Notes: generated by a model not told the origin, from the sequence alone. A stretch of DNA of 64,000 nucleotides from Beaufortia kweichowensis (GCA_019155185.1 CM032805.1:2099294-2163293), one strand, 5' to 3'; counted from the first letter of the stretch, positions 22,097 to 35,300 are shown. Numbers and translations are program-made.

Positions 22097-22513
22097 GTAA
22101 TTAATGATTCCATCCATCCATCCATCTTCTTTCCGCTTATCCGGGGCCGGGTCGCGGGGGCAGCAGTCTAAGTAGGGATGCCCAGACTTCCCTCTCCCCA
22201 GACACTTCCTCCAGCTCTTCCGGGGAATACCGAGGCGCTCCCAGGCCAGCCGAGACATAGTCCCTCCAGCGTGTCCTAGGTCTTCCCCGGGGCCTCCTCC
22301 CGGTGGGACATGCCCGGAACACCTTCCCTGGGAGGCGTCCGGGAGGCATCCGAAACAGATGCCCAAGCCACCTCAGCTGGCCTCTCTCAATGTGGAGGAG
22401 CAACGGATCTACTCCGAGCTCCCCCCGAGTGACCGAGCTCCTCACCCTATCTCTACGGGGAGCCCAGCCACCCGGGCGGGAGGAAACTCATTTCGCCGCC
22501 TGTATCCTGGATC

Positions 22514-23539
22514 TCATCCTTCGGTCATGACCCAAAGCTCATGACCATAGGTGAGAGTAGGAACGTAGATCGACCGGTAAATCGAGAGCTTCGCCTTGCA
22601 GCTCAGCTCCTTCTTCACCACGACGGACCGGTACATCGACCGCATTACTGCAGAAGCTGCACCAATCCGTCTGTCGATCTCTCGCTCCATCCTTCCCTCA
22701 CTCGTGAACAAGACCCCAAGATACTTAAACTCCTCCACCTGTGGAAGGAACTCTCCACCGACCTGAAGGGGACAAGCCACCCTTTTCCGACTGAGGACCA
22801 TGGCCTCAGACTTGGAGGTGCTGATTCTCATCCCAGCCTCTTCACACTCGGCTGCAAACCGCCCCAGTGCCTGCTGTAGGTCCTGGCCTGATGGGGCCAA
22901 CAGGACAACATCATCCGCAAAAAGTAGAGATGAGATCCTGTGGTCCCCAAACCGGACCCCCTCCGGTCCCTGGCTGCGCCTAGAAATCCTGTCCATGAAG
23001 ATAGTGAACAGGACCGGTGACAAAGGGCAGCCCTGCCGGAGTCCAACACTCACCGGGAACGAGTCTGACTTACTGCCGGCAATGCGAACCAAGCTCCTGC
23101 TCTGGTCATACAGGGACCGGACGGCTCCTAACAAAGGGCCTCGGACCCCATACTCCCAGAGCACCCCCACAGAACACCCAGGGACACGGTCGAATGCCTT
23201 CTCCAAATCCACAAAACACATGTGGACTGGTTGAGCAAACTCCCATGAACCCTCCAGTATCCTAAAGAGGGTATAGAGCTGGTCCAGTGTTCCACGACCA
23301 GGACGAAAGCCGCATTGTTCCTCCTGCATCCGAGGTTCGACTATCGGACGAATTCTCCTCTCCAGTACCCTGGCATAGACTTTCCGGGGGAGGCTGAGGA
23401 GTGTGATCCCCTGTAGTTGGAACACACCCTCCGTCCCCTTCTTATAGAGAGGGACCACCACCCCGGTCTGCCAGTCCAAAGGCACTGTCCCCGACCTCCA
23501 CGCGATGTTGCAGAGACGTGTCAGCCAAGACAGCCCCAC
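22514..23539 (-). pseudogene. Reverse transcriptase domain of the RTE-like LINE
   Basis: The open segment spans 341 codons. It includes VVPLYKKG, the GFRPGRGTLDQ motif, FVDLEKAFDRVP (motif A, DxxxAFD), LRQGCPLSP (motif B) and FADDVVLLA (motif C with catalytic DD). It lacks its own start and is separated by frameshifts from the endonuclease part upstream and the tail downstream. Confidence 0.85.
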
Positions 23540-24578
23540 TTCATCCAGAGACTTGAGGTACTCAGGGCGGATCTGTCCACCCGGTGCCTTGCCACCGAGG
23601 GAGCTTCTTAACTACCTCGGCGACTTCAGCCCGGGTGATGACCGAGCCCACCTCCAACCCCGGCCTCTGCCTCCTCTGTGGAGGCGTTGGCAGGGTTGAG
23701 GAGGTCCTCGGCATATTCCTTCCACCGTCCGACAATATCCCCAGTCGAAGTCAGCAGAGCCCCACCTCCACTATATACAGTGTTGGTAGGACACCGCTTT
23801 CCCCTCCTGAGGCGCCGGATAGTTTGCCAGAACCTCTTCGAGGCCGACCGATAGTCCTTCTCCATGGCCTCACCGAACTCCTCCCAGACCCGAGTTTTTG
23901 CCTCCACAACCACCCGTGCTGCAGTCCGCTTGGCCTGCCGGTACCCATCCGCTGCCTCAGGAGTCCCGCAAGCCATCCAGGCTCGATAGGACTCCTTCTT
24001 CAGCTTGACAGCATCCCTTACTTCCGGTGTCCACCACCGGGTTCGGGGATTGCCGCCACGACAGGCACCAGAGACCTTACGGCCACAACTCCGAACGGTC
24101 GCACTGACAATGGAGGCGGAGAACATAGTCCACTCGGACTCAATGTCCCCAACCTCCCTCGGAATCTGATCAAAGCTCTGCCGGAGGTGGGAGTTGAAGA
24201 TGCCCTTGACAGGGGGCTCTGCCAGACGTTCCCAACAGACCCTCACAGAACGTTTGGGCCTGCCGAGTCTGTCAAGCTTCCTCCCCCGCCAACGGATCCA
24301 ACTCACCACCAGGTAGTGATCAGTTGACAGCTCCGCCCCTCTCTTCACCCGGGTGTCCAAGACATACGGCCGGAGGTCAGATGAAACAACCACAAAGTCG
24401 ATCATTGACCTCCGCCCTAGGGCGCCCTGCTGCCACGTGTGCTGATGAACGCCCTTATGCTCAAACATGGTGTTCGTTATGGACAAACCATGGCTAGCAC
24501 AGAAGTCCAACAACAGAACACCACTCGGGTTCAGGTCGGGGGCCGCTCCTCCCAATCACGCCTCTCCAGGTGTCACTG

Positions 24579-25292
24579 TCATTGCCCACGTGGCGCTGAA
24601 GTCCCCAGCAGAACAACGGAGTCCCCAGTTGGAGCACTATCCAGCACCCCTCCCAGAGACTCTAAGAAGGCCGGGTACTCTGTGCTGCCATTCGGCCCGT
24701 AGGCACAAATGACAGTGAGAGACCTATCCCCCACCCGAAGGCGCAGGGAAACGACCCTCTCGTTCACCGGGGTAAACTCCAACACATGGCGACTAAGCTG
24801 GGGGGCTATAAGCAAGCCCACACCAGCCCGCCGCCTCTCACCGCAGGCAACTCCAGAGTAGTGTAGAGTCCAACCCCTTTCGAGGAGTTGGGTTCCAGAG
24901 CCCAAACTGTGCGTGGAGGTGAGCCCGACTATCTCTAGTCGGTACCTCTCAACCTCCCGCACTAACTCAGGCTCCTTTCCCCCCAGCGAGGTGACATTCC
25001 ATGTCCCAAGAGTCAGATTCTGCGTCTGAGGATTGGGTCGCCGAGGTCCCCGCCTTCGACCGCCACCCAAACCACAATGCACCGGCCCCCTACGGTCCCT
25101 CCTGCAGGTGGTGGGCCCACGGGAGGTCAGCCCCACGTCGCTCCTTCGGGCTAGGCCCGGCCGGGCCCCGTGGGGTAAGACCCGGCCACCAGGCGCTCGC
25201 ATACGAGCCCCAACCCCGGGCCTGGCTCCAGGGTGAGGCCCCGGCTGCGCCATACCGGGCGACGTCACGACTTTATTGTTGTTTTTTCTCAT
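24579..25292 (-). pseudogene. Apurinic-type endonuclease region of the RTE-like LINE
   Basis: This is 237 codons. The N-terminal part is arginine- and proline-rich and probably untranslated leader. From LTLGTWNVTSLG onward it follows the LINE endonuclease pattern, with LEIVGLTSTHSLG, RRAGVGLLI and VICAYGPN. The usual glutamate of the 'LQET/LSEV' motif reads LTSTHS here, so a catalytic residue appears lost. Confidence 0.7.
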
Positions 25293-25464
25293 AAGGGGTA
25301 TGGTGGACCGCTCTTTGTCTGGCTTGTCACCTAGGACCTGTTTGCCTTGGGAGACCCTACCAGGGGCATATAGCCCCCGACAACGTAGCTCCTAGGATCA
25401 TTCAGGCACTCAAACCCCTCCACCACGGTAAGGTGGCGATCCCAGGAGAGGGTAATTAATGATT

Positions 25465-25769
25465 AAATGTCTTAAACCCTCAAGTTCTTATGTTTTTGTC
25501 TTTTAATTATTTTTTCCTACTTTTTTTCTTGTAATCTTTAATACTATTTTATTTTCATTTGACATTTTTTAAACAATAAAAATAGAACAATGAACAAACA
25601 CAGCACAGCATAAGACAATGTAATACTAACTATGACAATAATTCAGAGTAACAGGTTTCAAAGATTATATCATAATATTTTAACATGAATTTTAAACATG
25701 ATTTTTTTTTACATAAAACAGTCAAATTCGACTAAAAATAACTTAAATATTGGGGAACGCTTTCCGTTA
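25465..25769. other. End of the older LINE and AT-rich spacer
   Basis: The sequence continues the L1/Tx1-like element across the insertion, then becomes an AT-rich 3' tail with AAACAATAAAAATAG (near 25571). Nothing else was seen. Confidence 0.5.
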
Positions 25770-25870
25770 TTGTACCGGAAGTTGGGACGTCCCGTGGCGT
25801 AATGATTCCTGACTTCTGATTGGTTCAAACGCGACACGTGACTGCCGAAATGAAAGCGATAGTAAATGTT
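25770..25870 (+). promoter_or_regulatory. Probable promoter of the NLR gene
   Basis: Just upstream of the 5' UTR exon are an ETS-type motif CCGGAAGT (about 25779), an inverted CCAAT box ATTGG (about 25818), an E-box CACGTG (about 25835) and a purine stretch GAAATGAAAG. No TATA box is evident. Transcription is inferred to start between about 25860 and 26000. Confidence 0.5.
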
Positions 25871-26345
25871 TGTTGTTCATCTTCCTTCATTTTAAACATG
25901 TCGAGTTGATGAATAACTGTGTGAAATATCAGCGTGTTTATTCTAAACGTTTATGAGAGTTTATGTGGAGATTATCGTGTATGTAGTTACATGTAAATAC
26001 TGGAGGAGGATTTTGTGAATCTCGTCAGATTGTGAGTGTTCAGGTGAGACGCGTTTCACTTCCTTATATTGACTTTCTCTAAATAACCCATTAATTCACT
26101 TATATTTAATCATTTCATTATTAAAAAATGTTCTTGAAATGTCTAAATATCATTTGTGTTAATATATTGTGTTAAAGTGAGTAATATTGTGTAGTTAAAA
26201 GTGACACTTAGATTTCATCTCATGTGAATTATAATGTTTGTTTATTCACTTTGATTTGTTGGGTTTGTTTTGTGTGTGAATGTGATTTTTATTCAGTGTC
26301 AGTTGTGGAGATCAGATTGATCAGATTCATCTCTGAAGCTCCATC
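25870..26345 (+). other. 5' UTR of the NLR gene (two exons)
   Basis: A non-coding exon ends at 26043 with donor GTGAGACG. The next exon begins after TTATTCAG at 26297 and carries about 49 bases of leader before ATG at 26346. The start of the first exon is not resolved. Confidence 0.6.
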
Positions 26346-29300
26346 ATGAAGAAAACACAAACACCCACAGATGAAGATTTCTCTCCAGGATGCAGGTACT
26401 TTATCTAAACACTCCATTAAATCAGCTTTATATCATAAGAAAAATATTACATTGTTTTAATGATTCTCATAAAAATAGTAACAACATTAAAGGGTTAAAT
26501 CTATTGTGTGTTATAGTTCAGTTTATCAGAAGAGATCAGATCCAGAGTTCAGCTGTGTGTCTATGAAGAGTAACTGGTCTATGGATCCACCACTGTACTT
26601 TAAGAGTGAAGATACATGTCCTGATCAAAGGTATAAAATGTGATTATAGTTTGACATGTTATAATATGATGATGTATTTTGTAAAAGATGTTACAAAGTG
26701 TGTTTTGTGATTGTTTAGAGAGAATTATATCTTCATTATAACACACTGACACTTAGAGAGACACGTGTGAAATGTAGTAGATTCACTGAGAGAGACGTCT
26801 ATAATGTGCACTTTACATGCATGAAATGCAGCTTAAAGGGATAGTTCAGCCAAAATTTAAATTTGCTGTTTATCTACTCATTCACAGGCCATCTGAGATG
26901 TAAATGTAGATGTACATTTTTTAGTAAAATAATGAAGAAGACTTTTAGGGAAAACAACAGCCCTCTGTGCTTTAAATAATGAAGGGAATCAGGTGTCCAA
27001 TCTGAAACGTTCTGAAAGGACATTTGGCAGAAGTTGTAGATCACCGCTAATAATTTTATAAATAACGTACAAAAAATGAACATTTTGCATCACAAGACAT
27101 GAGTATGTCAGCAGGAGCTGTGGGGATTAGGATTGTGATGAATATATGCGCTTTTAGAACTCCGATTCTATGAACTCAGTGTGACTGTAGAGGAGAGTTG
27201 AAATCCTGTCAACTTTATGGTAATGAGCTGTGACACGTTTTGGTGGCAGCCAATCAGAATGTAGAATAGAGCTGCACGATTAATCGTTAAAGGATCGCGA
27301 TCTCGATTCAAACACCCATACCATCTCATTCATAAATGTCAATGATTTTTCTTTGGCGTTGGTGGTGCCGCTGAAGCAGAGAAAGCAGCAGCCTATAAAA
27401 CTTGTTTTCCATTTTACTGCTCTACTTTTTCATTATTCTTTTTGTGTAAAACGCCAGTGCAGCGGACGAACACGTGTGTTTACTGTATGTGTGTTTACAA
27501 AAACCTATGATAAATAATGCAGTGCCTTTGAAAAACACATTCTGTGTGAACAGTCCTAATTGAGGTCTTATTATGACCCTGCTTAGAAATATTCAAATGA
27601 TCAGAAGTACTGGATAAAAGTTCACATATAAACACTAATGTCTACGTGATCAAAACAGAGCAAGTCACATTTTGAAAGTAAATTGGCGCTTCAAACAACG
27701 CATTTATCGATTACATTGTTTCGCCACTAGGTGGGGACAACGACTCTAAAAATGTATTTTTCATGAATCATTCATTCAATGCTGATTCATCCAGTAATTG
27801 ATCAAGTGAAATATTTATTAGTGAGTAAAAAAAATCACTAATAAAATGAAACATTTTAAATATTCTTCAACAATTAATATTTAGTAAGTTTACTTATAGT
27901 TGCTGTTCAGAATCGTTGGAGAATTGTGATCTCTATTTGAAACAAAAAATCGTGATTCTCAATTTAGCCAGAATCGTGCAGCTCTAATGTAGAAGTCCTC
28001 CTCTTGAGAGGAATCCAGAGAACTCAGTGCTGTAAACTTTGGTTCTGACCACATCAGTTTCTAAGCAAAATAGAGGAGAGGTTGATTATTGCTGTGGCGA
28101 CTTTTCCAATAATTAACCACGTGAAATTAGACTAGCACATATGAACACAAAAGTCACACCACACAAATGGTGTTTCATTGGTTTATTTCATTAGCAAACA
28201 TGAAACTATAATTGTTAAGTTTTTTCCATTGATCAATTTCTTACTTTCCCATTTAAAATATTTCATGAAGTTAACTTATACCCTTTTTGTGATCAGTCTG
28301 CACAAGTTCAACACTGTTGTTTGCTTTAAATAAAGATGAAAGCGAGCGATCGTCAGAGCGTCCATGAATCTTTCTACAGTGTTGTTGACGGGCAGCCAGA
28401 GCACATTTTGACGCTCTTGCCGGCGGCGGTGAGAGAATGACACCTGATTCCATCCATTATAGAAATCACAGAGGCCTGCGGATTTACCTCAAAATCTTCT
28501 TTATTGTTTTACTCAAGAAAAAATGTCACCAACATCTCGTATGGTCTGAGGGTGAATAATGATATGATTTCAAATGTTATGATTTCTTCTCTTTACTGTA
28601 CTCATCTATACTGTTCTTAGTTGTTAATCAAAGTAATTCAGATTATTAATTGTAATCTGTTGTGTGTTATAGTTCAGTTCATCAGAAGAGATCAGATCCA
28701 GAGTTCAGCTGTGTGTCTATGAAGAGTAACTGGTCTATGAATCAACCGACTAACTTTAAGAGTGAAGATACATGTCCTGATCAAAGGTATAAAATATGAT
28801 TATAGTTTGACATTTTATATGATGATGTATTTTGTAAAATAGGTGAGTTCTAAGTTCTTGTGATTGTTTGGTTTTATCTTAATTTTCGTGCATGTTCACA
28901 CAGAGAGATACATCTACACAAACACTCAGTTAAATGTACAGTTTTTGTATTATTATACTGTAAATGAAAAAATCTTAAGTAAGTTTTTCTTTTAATAAGT
29001 TATATTTACAACAGTGAAAATAAAAAACTAAAATAACAAAGTAATAAAATACAATCCACTAAAGTGTCTGATTCTTGGTTTTCAATTGTGTTATCTAGAG
29101 TCATACCTGAACCCGTCTGTAAGAGGATGATGTTTCATCAGTCTGACAATCAACCACAAAACTTCAATAAAAACACATGTCCTGTTTTCAGGTAAATCAC
29201 AGGATTTTATTTTGTTTGTTTTAGATGCTAGAAACACAATACTAAGAAACATTTTAAATCAACAACATGTCATGAATCCTCTTAATATATCTGGTGTTAT

Positions 29301-32300
29301 AATGCAAACATAAGCAGTTTTGCTCTATACATTAACTTCTTTAACTTGTGTCATAATCTGGTATTTTATCTTTACAGCCATAAGTCTGATCTTTCTGAAG
29401 TCCTCAAAAGATTCAGATCACATCTGAGAGAGAAGTTTAAGTGTTTGTATGAAGGAACATCAAATGAGATCAAGTCAACACAGCTGAATGAGATCTACAC
29501 AGAGCTGTTCATCACAGAGAGTGAAAGTGGACAGATCAGTAATGAACATGAGGTGAGACAGATTGAGACACAATCCAGAAGAACAGCAACAGAGGAAACA
29601 CCAATCAAATGCAAAGACATCTTTAAAGGTTTACCTGAACAAGACAAACCCATCAGAAGTGTGATGACAAAGGGAGTCGCTGGCATTGGAAAAACAGTCT
29701 CTGTGCAGAAGTTCATTCTGGACTGGGCTGAAGAGAAAGAGAATCAGGACGTTCACCTCATATTTCCACTTCCTTTCAGAGAGATCAATCCGATGAAGAA
29801 CAAAACACTCAGTCTTTTAGATCTTCTTCATCTTTTCTTCCCAGAGACCAAAGAAATGGAAATCTTCAGTGCTGGATATAAAGTGTTGTTCATCTTTGAT
29901 GGTTTGGATGAGTGTCGTGTGTCTCTGGATTTTCACAGCAGTGAGATGTTGTGTGATGTAAGTGCATCAGTCTCAGTGGACGTGCTGCTGATAAACCTCA
30001 TCAAGGGGAATCTGTTTCCTTCTGCTCTCATCTGGGGATCACCTCCAGACCAGCAGCAGCTGATCTCATCCCCTCTGTGTGTGTTGATCGAGTCACAGAG
30101 GTACGAGGATTCAATGACCCACAGAAGGAGGAATACTTCAGAAAGAGAATCAGTGATGAGAGTCTGTCCAACAGAATCATCTCACACCTGAAGTCATCCA
30201 GGAGTCTCTACATCATGTGTCACATCCCAGTGTTCTGCTGGATTTCAGTCACTGTTCTCGAGAGAATGATGAGTGAAACAGAGACTAAAGAGATCCCCAA
30301 GACTCTCACTCAAATGTACACACACTTCCTGATCATTCAGACAAACATCAAACATCAGAAGGACTATGAGAAGAAAGTGAAGGATGAAGACGTGATCTTG
30401 AAACTGGGCAAACTGGCTTTTGAGCAGCTTGTGAAAGGCAATCTGATCTTCTATGAGGAAGACCTGAGAGAGTGTGACATTGATGTAACAGAAGCATCAG
30501 TGTATTCAGGATTGTGTACTCAGATCTTCAGAGAGGAGTTTGGCTTGTATCAGGGGAAAGTTTACTGCTTCGTTCATCTGAGCATTCAGGAACATCTAGC
30601 AGCTCTATATGCTCATCTCTCCTTTACAAACAACAACACAAATGTGTTTAATAAAACTAAGAAAGTTTCAATATCTGATCTGTATCAGAGAGCTGTAGAC
30701 GAAGCTCTACAGAGTAAAAATGGACATCTGGATCTTTTTCTTCGTTTTCTTCTGGGTTTGTCACTGAAGTCTAATCAGAATCGTCTACAAGTTCTGATGA
30801 CACAGACAGTAAGAAGCTCCAACAGCAATGAGAAAACAGTCGAGTATATCAAGAAGAAGATCAGGAGTATTCACTCACCAGAGAAATCCATCAATCTGTT
30901 TCACTGTCTGAATGAACTGGGTGATCATTCACTAGTGGAGGAAATTCAACATGATCTGAAATCAAGAACATTAAATGAAGCTAAACTCTCTTCATCTCAG
31001 TGGTCAGCTGTAGTTTTTGTGTTGTTGACATCAGAACAGGAGCTGAAGGAGTTTAATCTTAATGATTTTGTTAGAGGAGAAAACAAAGCTGAAACACTGA
31101 AAGTTCTGAAGAAGCTGCTGCCTGTGATTTGTGAATCCAGATCAGTTCAGTAAGTGTGAACAACTTTACTCTTCAAATATTATTCATGAAGAAAAGTCTC
31201 ACAAATCTTTAGTACTGCAGATGTCATGCAGAGTTTAGTCTTCAGTGTTTTCATGTGTTTTCTCTGATTATTCACACACTAAGAATTCTTTAAGCATTGA
31301 AACAAAACACTAGATAAAAACATCATGTTGATGTATTTAAATAAACTAATAGACATAAACTCAACAGTAATAATTTTATTTTTTATATCTAGCTCAGATT
31401 TGATTTTGTATCTTTTATGTTGTAATTAAAAAGCTTTTTTATTTTGTAATTAATTAGCTAGTTTTATGAATCTCAAAATTGAGTCCATAGTTTTGAGGGT
31501 CATGCTTTATAATTTAATAACTAATTATATTTCATGTCAAGCTGTGTAATGAAACTGAAATGTTTATTACATTTTTTGACAAACTTTAACATTTATATTT
31601 TATATTCTGTTGTAGTCAGAAACACATTATTATAATTCATATTTTTGCATTCATGTCATTCCAAAATGACAAATGTTTCCTTAAAGGTCCCATAGAAAGC
31701 ATTGATACAATATGTTCAATTGTTCTCAGATATCCACATAGAAGGTATTTGGGTTTATTAAGTGCAAAAATGATCCAGAAACAGTTTTACATGGATTTGT
31801 CCCTAAAATGAAAAGGTCTGTTATTACCTTATTTGGAAGGGTCATGAATAATAATGTTGAGCTCTGCTCTGATTGAAACTTTCTAATTATAGAGTTTTAT
31901 AAATAAATATCATTTATTAATCACAATCAAATTGATAAAACAGTTTATATTAGAGAGTAATTAGATGCATTAAGAGTTATAATATCTGTCTTTTAATATT
32001 TCTATGTAGTTTGGGACATAAACACTGTGTTTTGTGTGACAAACTGAGAGAGTAAAGTGTGTGTTATTGTTCTCTACAGGTTGTGTAGGTGTAAAATCAC
32101 AGATGAAGGTTGTGTTGCTTTGACTTCAGTTCTGAGATCAAACTCACACCTGAAACATCTGAATCTGTCTGATAATAATCTTGGAGATTCAGGAGTGAAA
32201 CTGATCTCTGATGTACTGGAGAATCCTGACTGTAAACTGGAGAAACTGGAGTAAGATCATCTCTTTGATAGTCACATACACTGAGGTTTAGTTAAACACA

Positions 32301-35300
32301 AACAGTTTAAAAAAAGAAACATTAGAATTTGTAGGATATATAAAGTCAAATCAAACACAAATCTCTCTTTCATGGTATTGTGTATTAACAGGTTTTCTTC
32401 CTCAAGAGTCGTGTTTAGAGAGATCATTAAAAACATGAATATTTTATTGACACTGTCTGACACACACAATAATAATGTTTATATAAAATCACTACAATTG
32501 ATCTTTAAACACTGTCATCTTAAACACAAAAATGGACATCAGAGTTAATTATAGAGTTTTATAAATAAATATCATTTATTAATCACAATCAAATTGATAA
32601 AACAGTTTATATTAGAGAGTAATTAGATGCATTAAGAGTTATAATATCTGTCTTTTAATATTTCTATGTAGTTTGGGACATCAAACACTGTGTTTTGTGT
32701 GACAAACTGAGAGAGTAAAGTGTGTGTTATTGTTCTCTACAGGTTGTGTGGTTGTAAAATCACAGATGAAGGTTGTGTTACTTTGACTTCAGCTCTGAGA
32801 TCAAACCCAAACACACATCTGAAACATCTGAATCTGTCTGATAATAATCTTGGAGATTCAGGAGTGAAACTGATCTCTGATGTACTGGAGAATCCTGACT
32901 GTAAACTGGAGAAACTGGAGTAAGATCATCTCTCTGATAGTCACATACACTGAGGTTTAGTTAAACACAAACAGTTTAAAAAATGAAACATTAGAATTTG
33001 TAGGATATATAAAGTCAAATCAAACACAAATCTCTCTTTCATGGTATTGTGTATTACATTCACATTTAGGCATTTAGCTGAAGCTTTTATCCAGAGCGAC
33101 TTACAAATAGGAGACAATGAAGCGACACATCAAAAGAGGCAACAATAGTACTAAGAAGTGCTTTCCTAAGTTTACAATGTTTTGCAGTGCTAGATAAATA
33201 CCTGTAGAGGAAAGAAAAAAGTTTTTTTTATGATGTCAGGTGTTTGTGGAAGAGGTGTCGTTTTAGCTGTTTCTTAAAGGAGGTGAGGGATGTGGCAGAA
33301 CGGATTGTGTTAGTGAGATTATTCCACAAACAGAGAACAGAGAAGGAGAAAGAACGAGAGAGAGATTTAGTGCCCTTCTGTGAGGGTAACACCAGGTTTT
33401 CTTGCTTAAGAGTCGTGTTCAGAGAGATCATTAAAAACATGAATATTTTATTGACACTGTCTGACACACACAATAATAATGTTTATATAAAATCACTACA
33501 ATTGATCTTTAAACACTGTCATCTTAAACACAAAAATGTACATCAGAGTTAATTATAGAGTTTTATAAATAAATATCATTTATTAATCACAATCAAACTG
33601 ATAAAACAGTTTATATTAGAGAGTAATTAGATGCATTAAGAGTTATAATATCTGTCTTTTAATATTTCTATGTAGTTTGGGACATCAAACACTGTGTTTT
33701 GTGTGACAAACTGAGAGAGTAAAGTGTGTGTTATTGTTCTCTACAGGTTGAGATGGTGTGATATCACAGATGAAGGTTGTGTTGCTTTGACTTCAGCTCT
33801 GAGATCAAACCCAAACTCACATCTGAAACATCTGAATCTGTCTTATAATAATCTTGGAGATTCAGGAGTGAAACTGATCTCTGATGTACTGGAGAATCCT
33901 GACTGTAAACTGGAGAAACTGGAGTAAGATCATCTCTCTGATAGTCACATACACTGAGGTTTAGTTAAACACAAAGAGTTTAAAAAAAGAAACATTAGAA
34001 TTTGTAGGATATATAAAGTCAAATCAAACACAAATCTCTCTTTGATGGTATTGTGTATTAACAGGTTTTCTTGCTTAAGAGTCGTGTTTAGAGAGATCAT
34101 TAAAAACATGAATATTTTATTGACACTGTCTGACACACACAATAATAATGTTTATATAAAATCACTACAATTGATCTTTAAACACTGTCATCTTAAACAC
34201 AAAAATGTACATCAGAGTTAATTATAGAGTTTTATAAATAAATATCATTTATTAATCACCATCAAACTGATAAAACAGTTTATATTAGAGAGTAATTAGA
34301 TGCATTAAGAGTTATAATATCTGTCTTTTAATATTTCTATGTAGTTTGGGACATCAAACACTGTGTTTTGTGTGACAAACTGAGAGAGTAAAGTGTGTGT
34401 TATTGTTCTCTACAGGTTGTGTTGGTGTAAAATCACAGATGAAGGTTGTGTTGCTTTGACTTCAGCTCTGAGATCAAACCCAAACTCACACCTGAAACAT
34501 CTGGATCTGTCTAATAATAATCTTGGAGATTCAGGAGTGAAACTGATCTCTGATGTACTGGAGAATCCTGACTGTAAACTGGAGGAACTGGAGTAAGATC
34601 ATCTCTCTGATAGTCACATACACTGAGGTTTAGTTAAACACAAACAGTTTTAAAAAAGAAACATTAGAATTTGTAGGATATATAAAGTCAAATCAAACAC
34701 AAATCTCTCTTTCATGGTATTGTGTATTAACAGGTTTTCTTCCTCAAGAGTCGTGTTTAGAGAGATCATTAAAAACATGAATATTTTATTGACACTGTCT
34801 GACAAACACAATAATAATGTTTATATAAAATCACTACAATTGATCTTTAAACACTGTCATCTTAAACACAAAAATGGACATCAGAGTTAATTATAGTGTT
34901 TTATAAATAAATATCATTTATTAATCACAATCAAACTGATAAAACAGTTTATATTAGAGAGTAATTAAATGTATTAAGAGTTATAATATCTGTCTTTTAA
35001 TATTTCTATGTAGTTTGGGACATCAAACACTGTGTTTTGTGTGACAAACTGAGAGAGTAAAGTGTGTGTTATTGTTCTCTACAGGTTGAGATTGTGTAAA
35101 ATCACAGATGAAGGTTGTGTTGCTTTGACTTCAGCTCTGAGATCAAACCCAAACTCACACCTGAAACATCTGAATCTGTCTGATAATAATCTTGGAGATT
35201 CAGGAGTGAAACTGATCTCTGATCTAAAAGATGATCCACATTATAAACTGGAGTCATTGCGGTGAGTAAAGCCCATTTAAATATTGAAAAAACAGTTTAA

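Larger units (their letters stand above)
22110..25451 (-). mobile_element. Nearly full-length RTE-like LINE (non-LTR retrotransposon)
   Basis: The 3342 bp element lies on the minus strand. GTAATTAATGATT at 22097-22109 and 25452-25464 is a perfect 13 bp target-site duplication. The 5' end (near 25451) begins CCTCTCCTGGGATCGCCACC. The 3' end (near 22110) is a GGATGGATGGATGG tail, as in RTE/Rex3-type LINEs. Translated pieces in order are an endonuclease with LTLGTWNVTSL (about 25010-24579), a middle region, a reverse transcriptase with GFRPGRGTLDQ and LLFADDVVLL (23539-22514), and a C-terminal tail with HIERGQLRWLGHLFRMPPG (22445-22137). Frames are interrupted, so it is presumably dead, but the intact ends point to a fairly recent arrival. 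Confidence 0.88.

Noticed and set aside
23584..24327. A 247-codon plus-strand frame over the RTE-like LINE
   Set aside because: It is antisense to the LINE coding region and arises from its GC-rich codons.
32272..34142. Minus-strand frames beginning MCVSDSVNKIFMFLMISLN in the LRR introns
   Set aside because: They are intron sequence repeated with each LRR unit and have no family resemblance. Only the LINE insert at 33056-33392 contributes genuine protein-like text.
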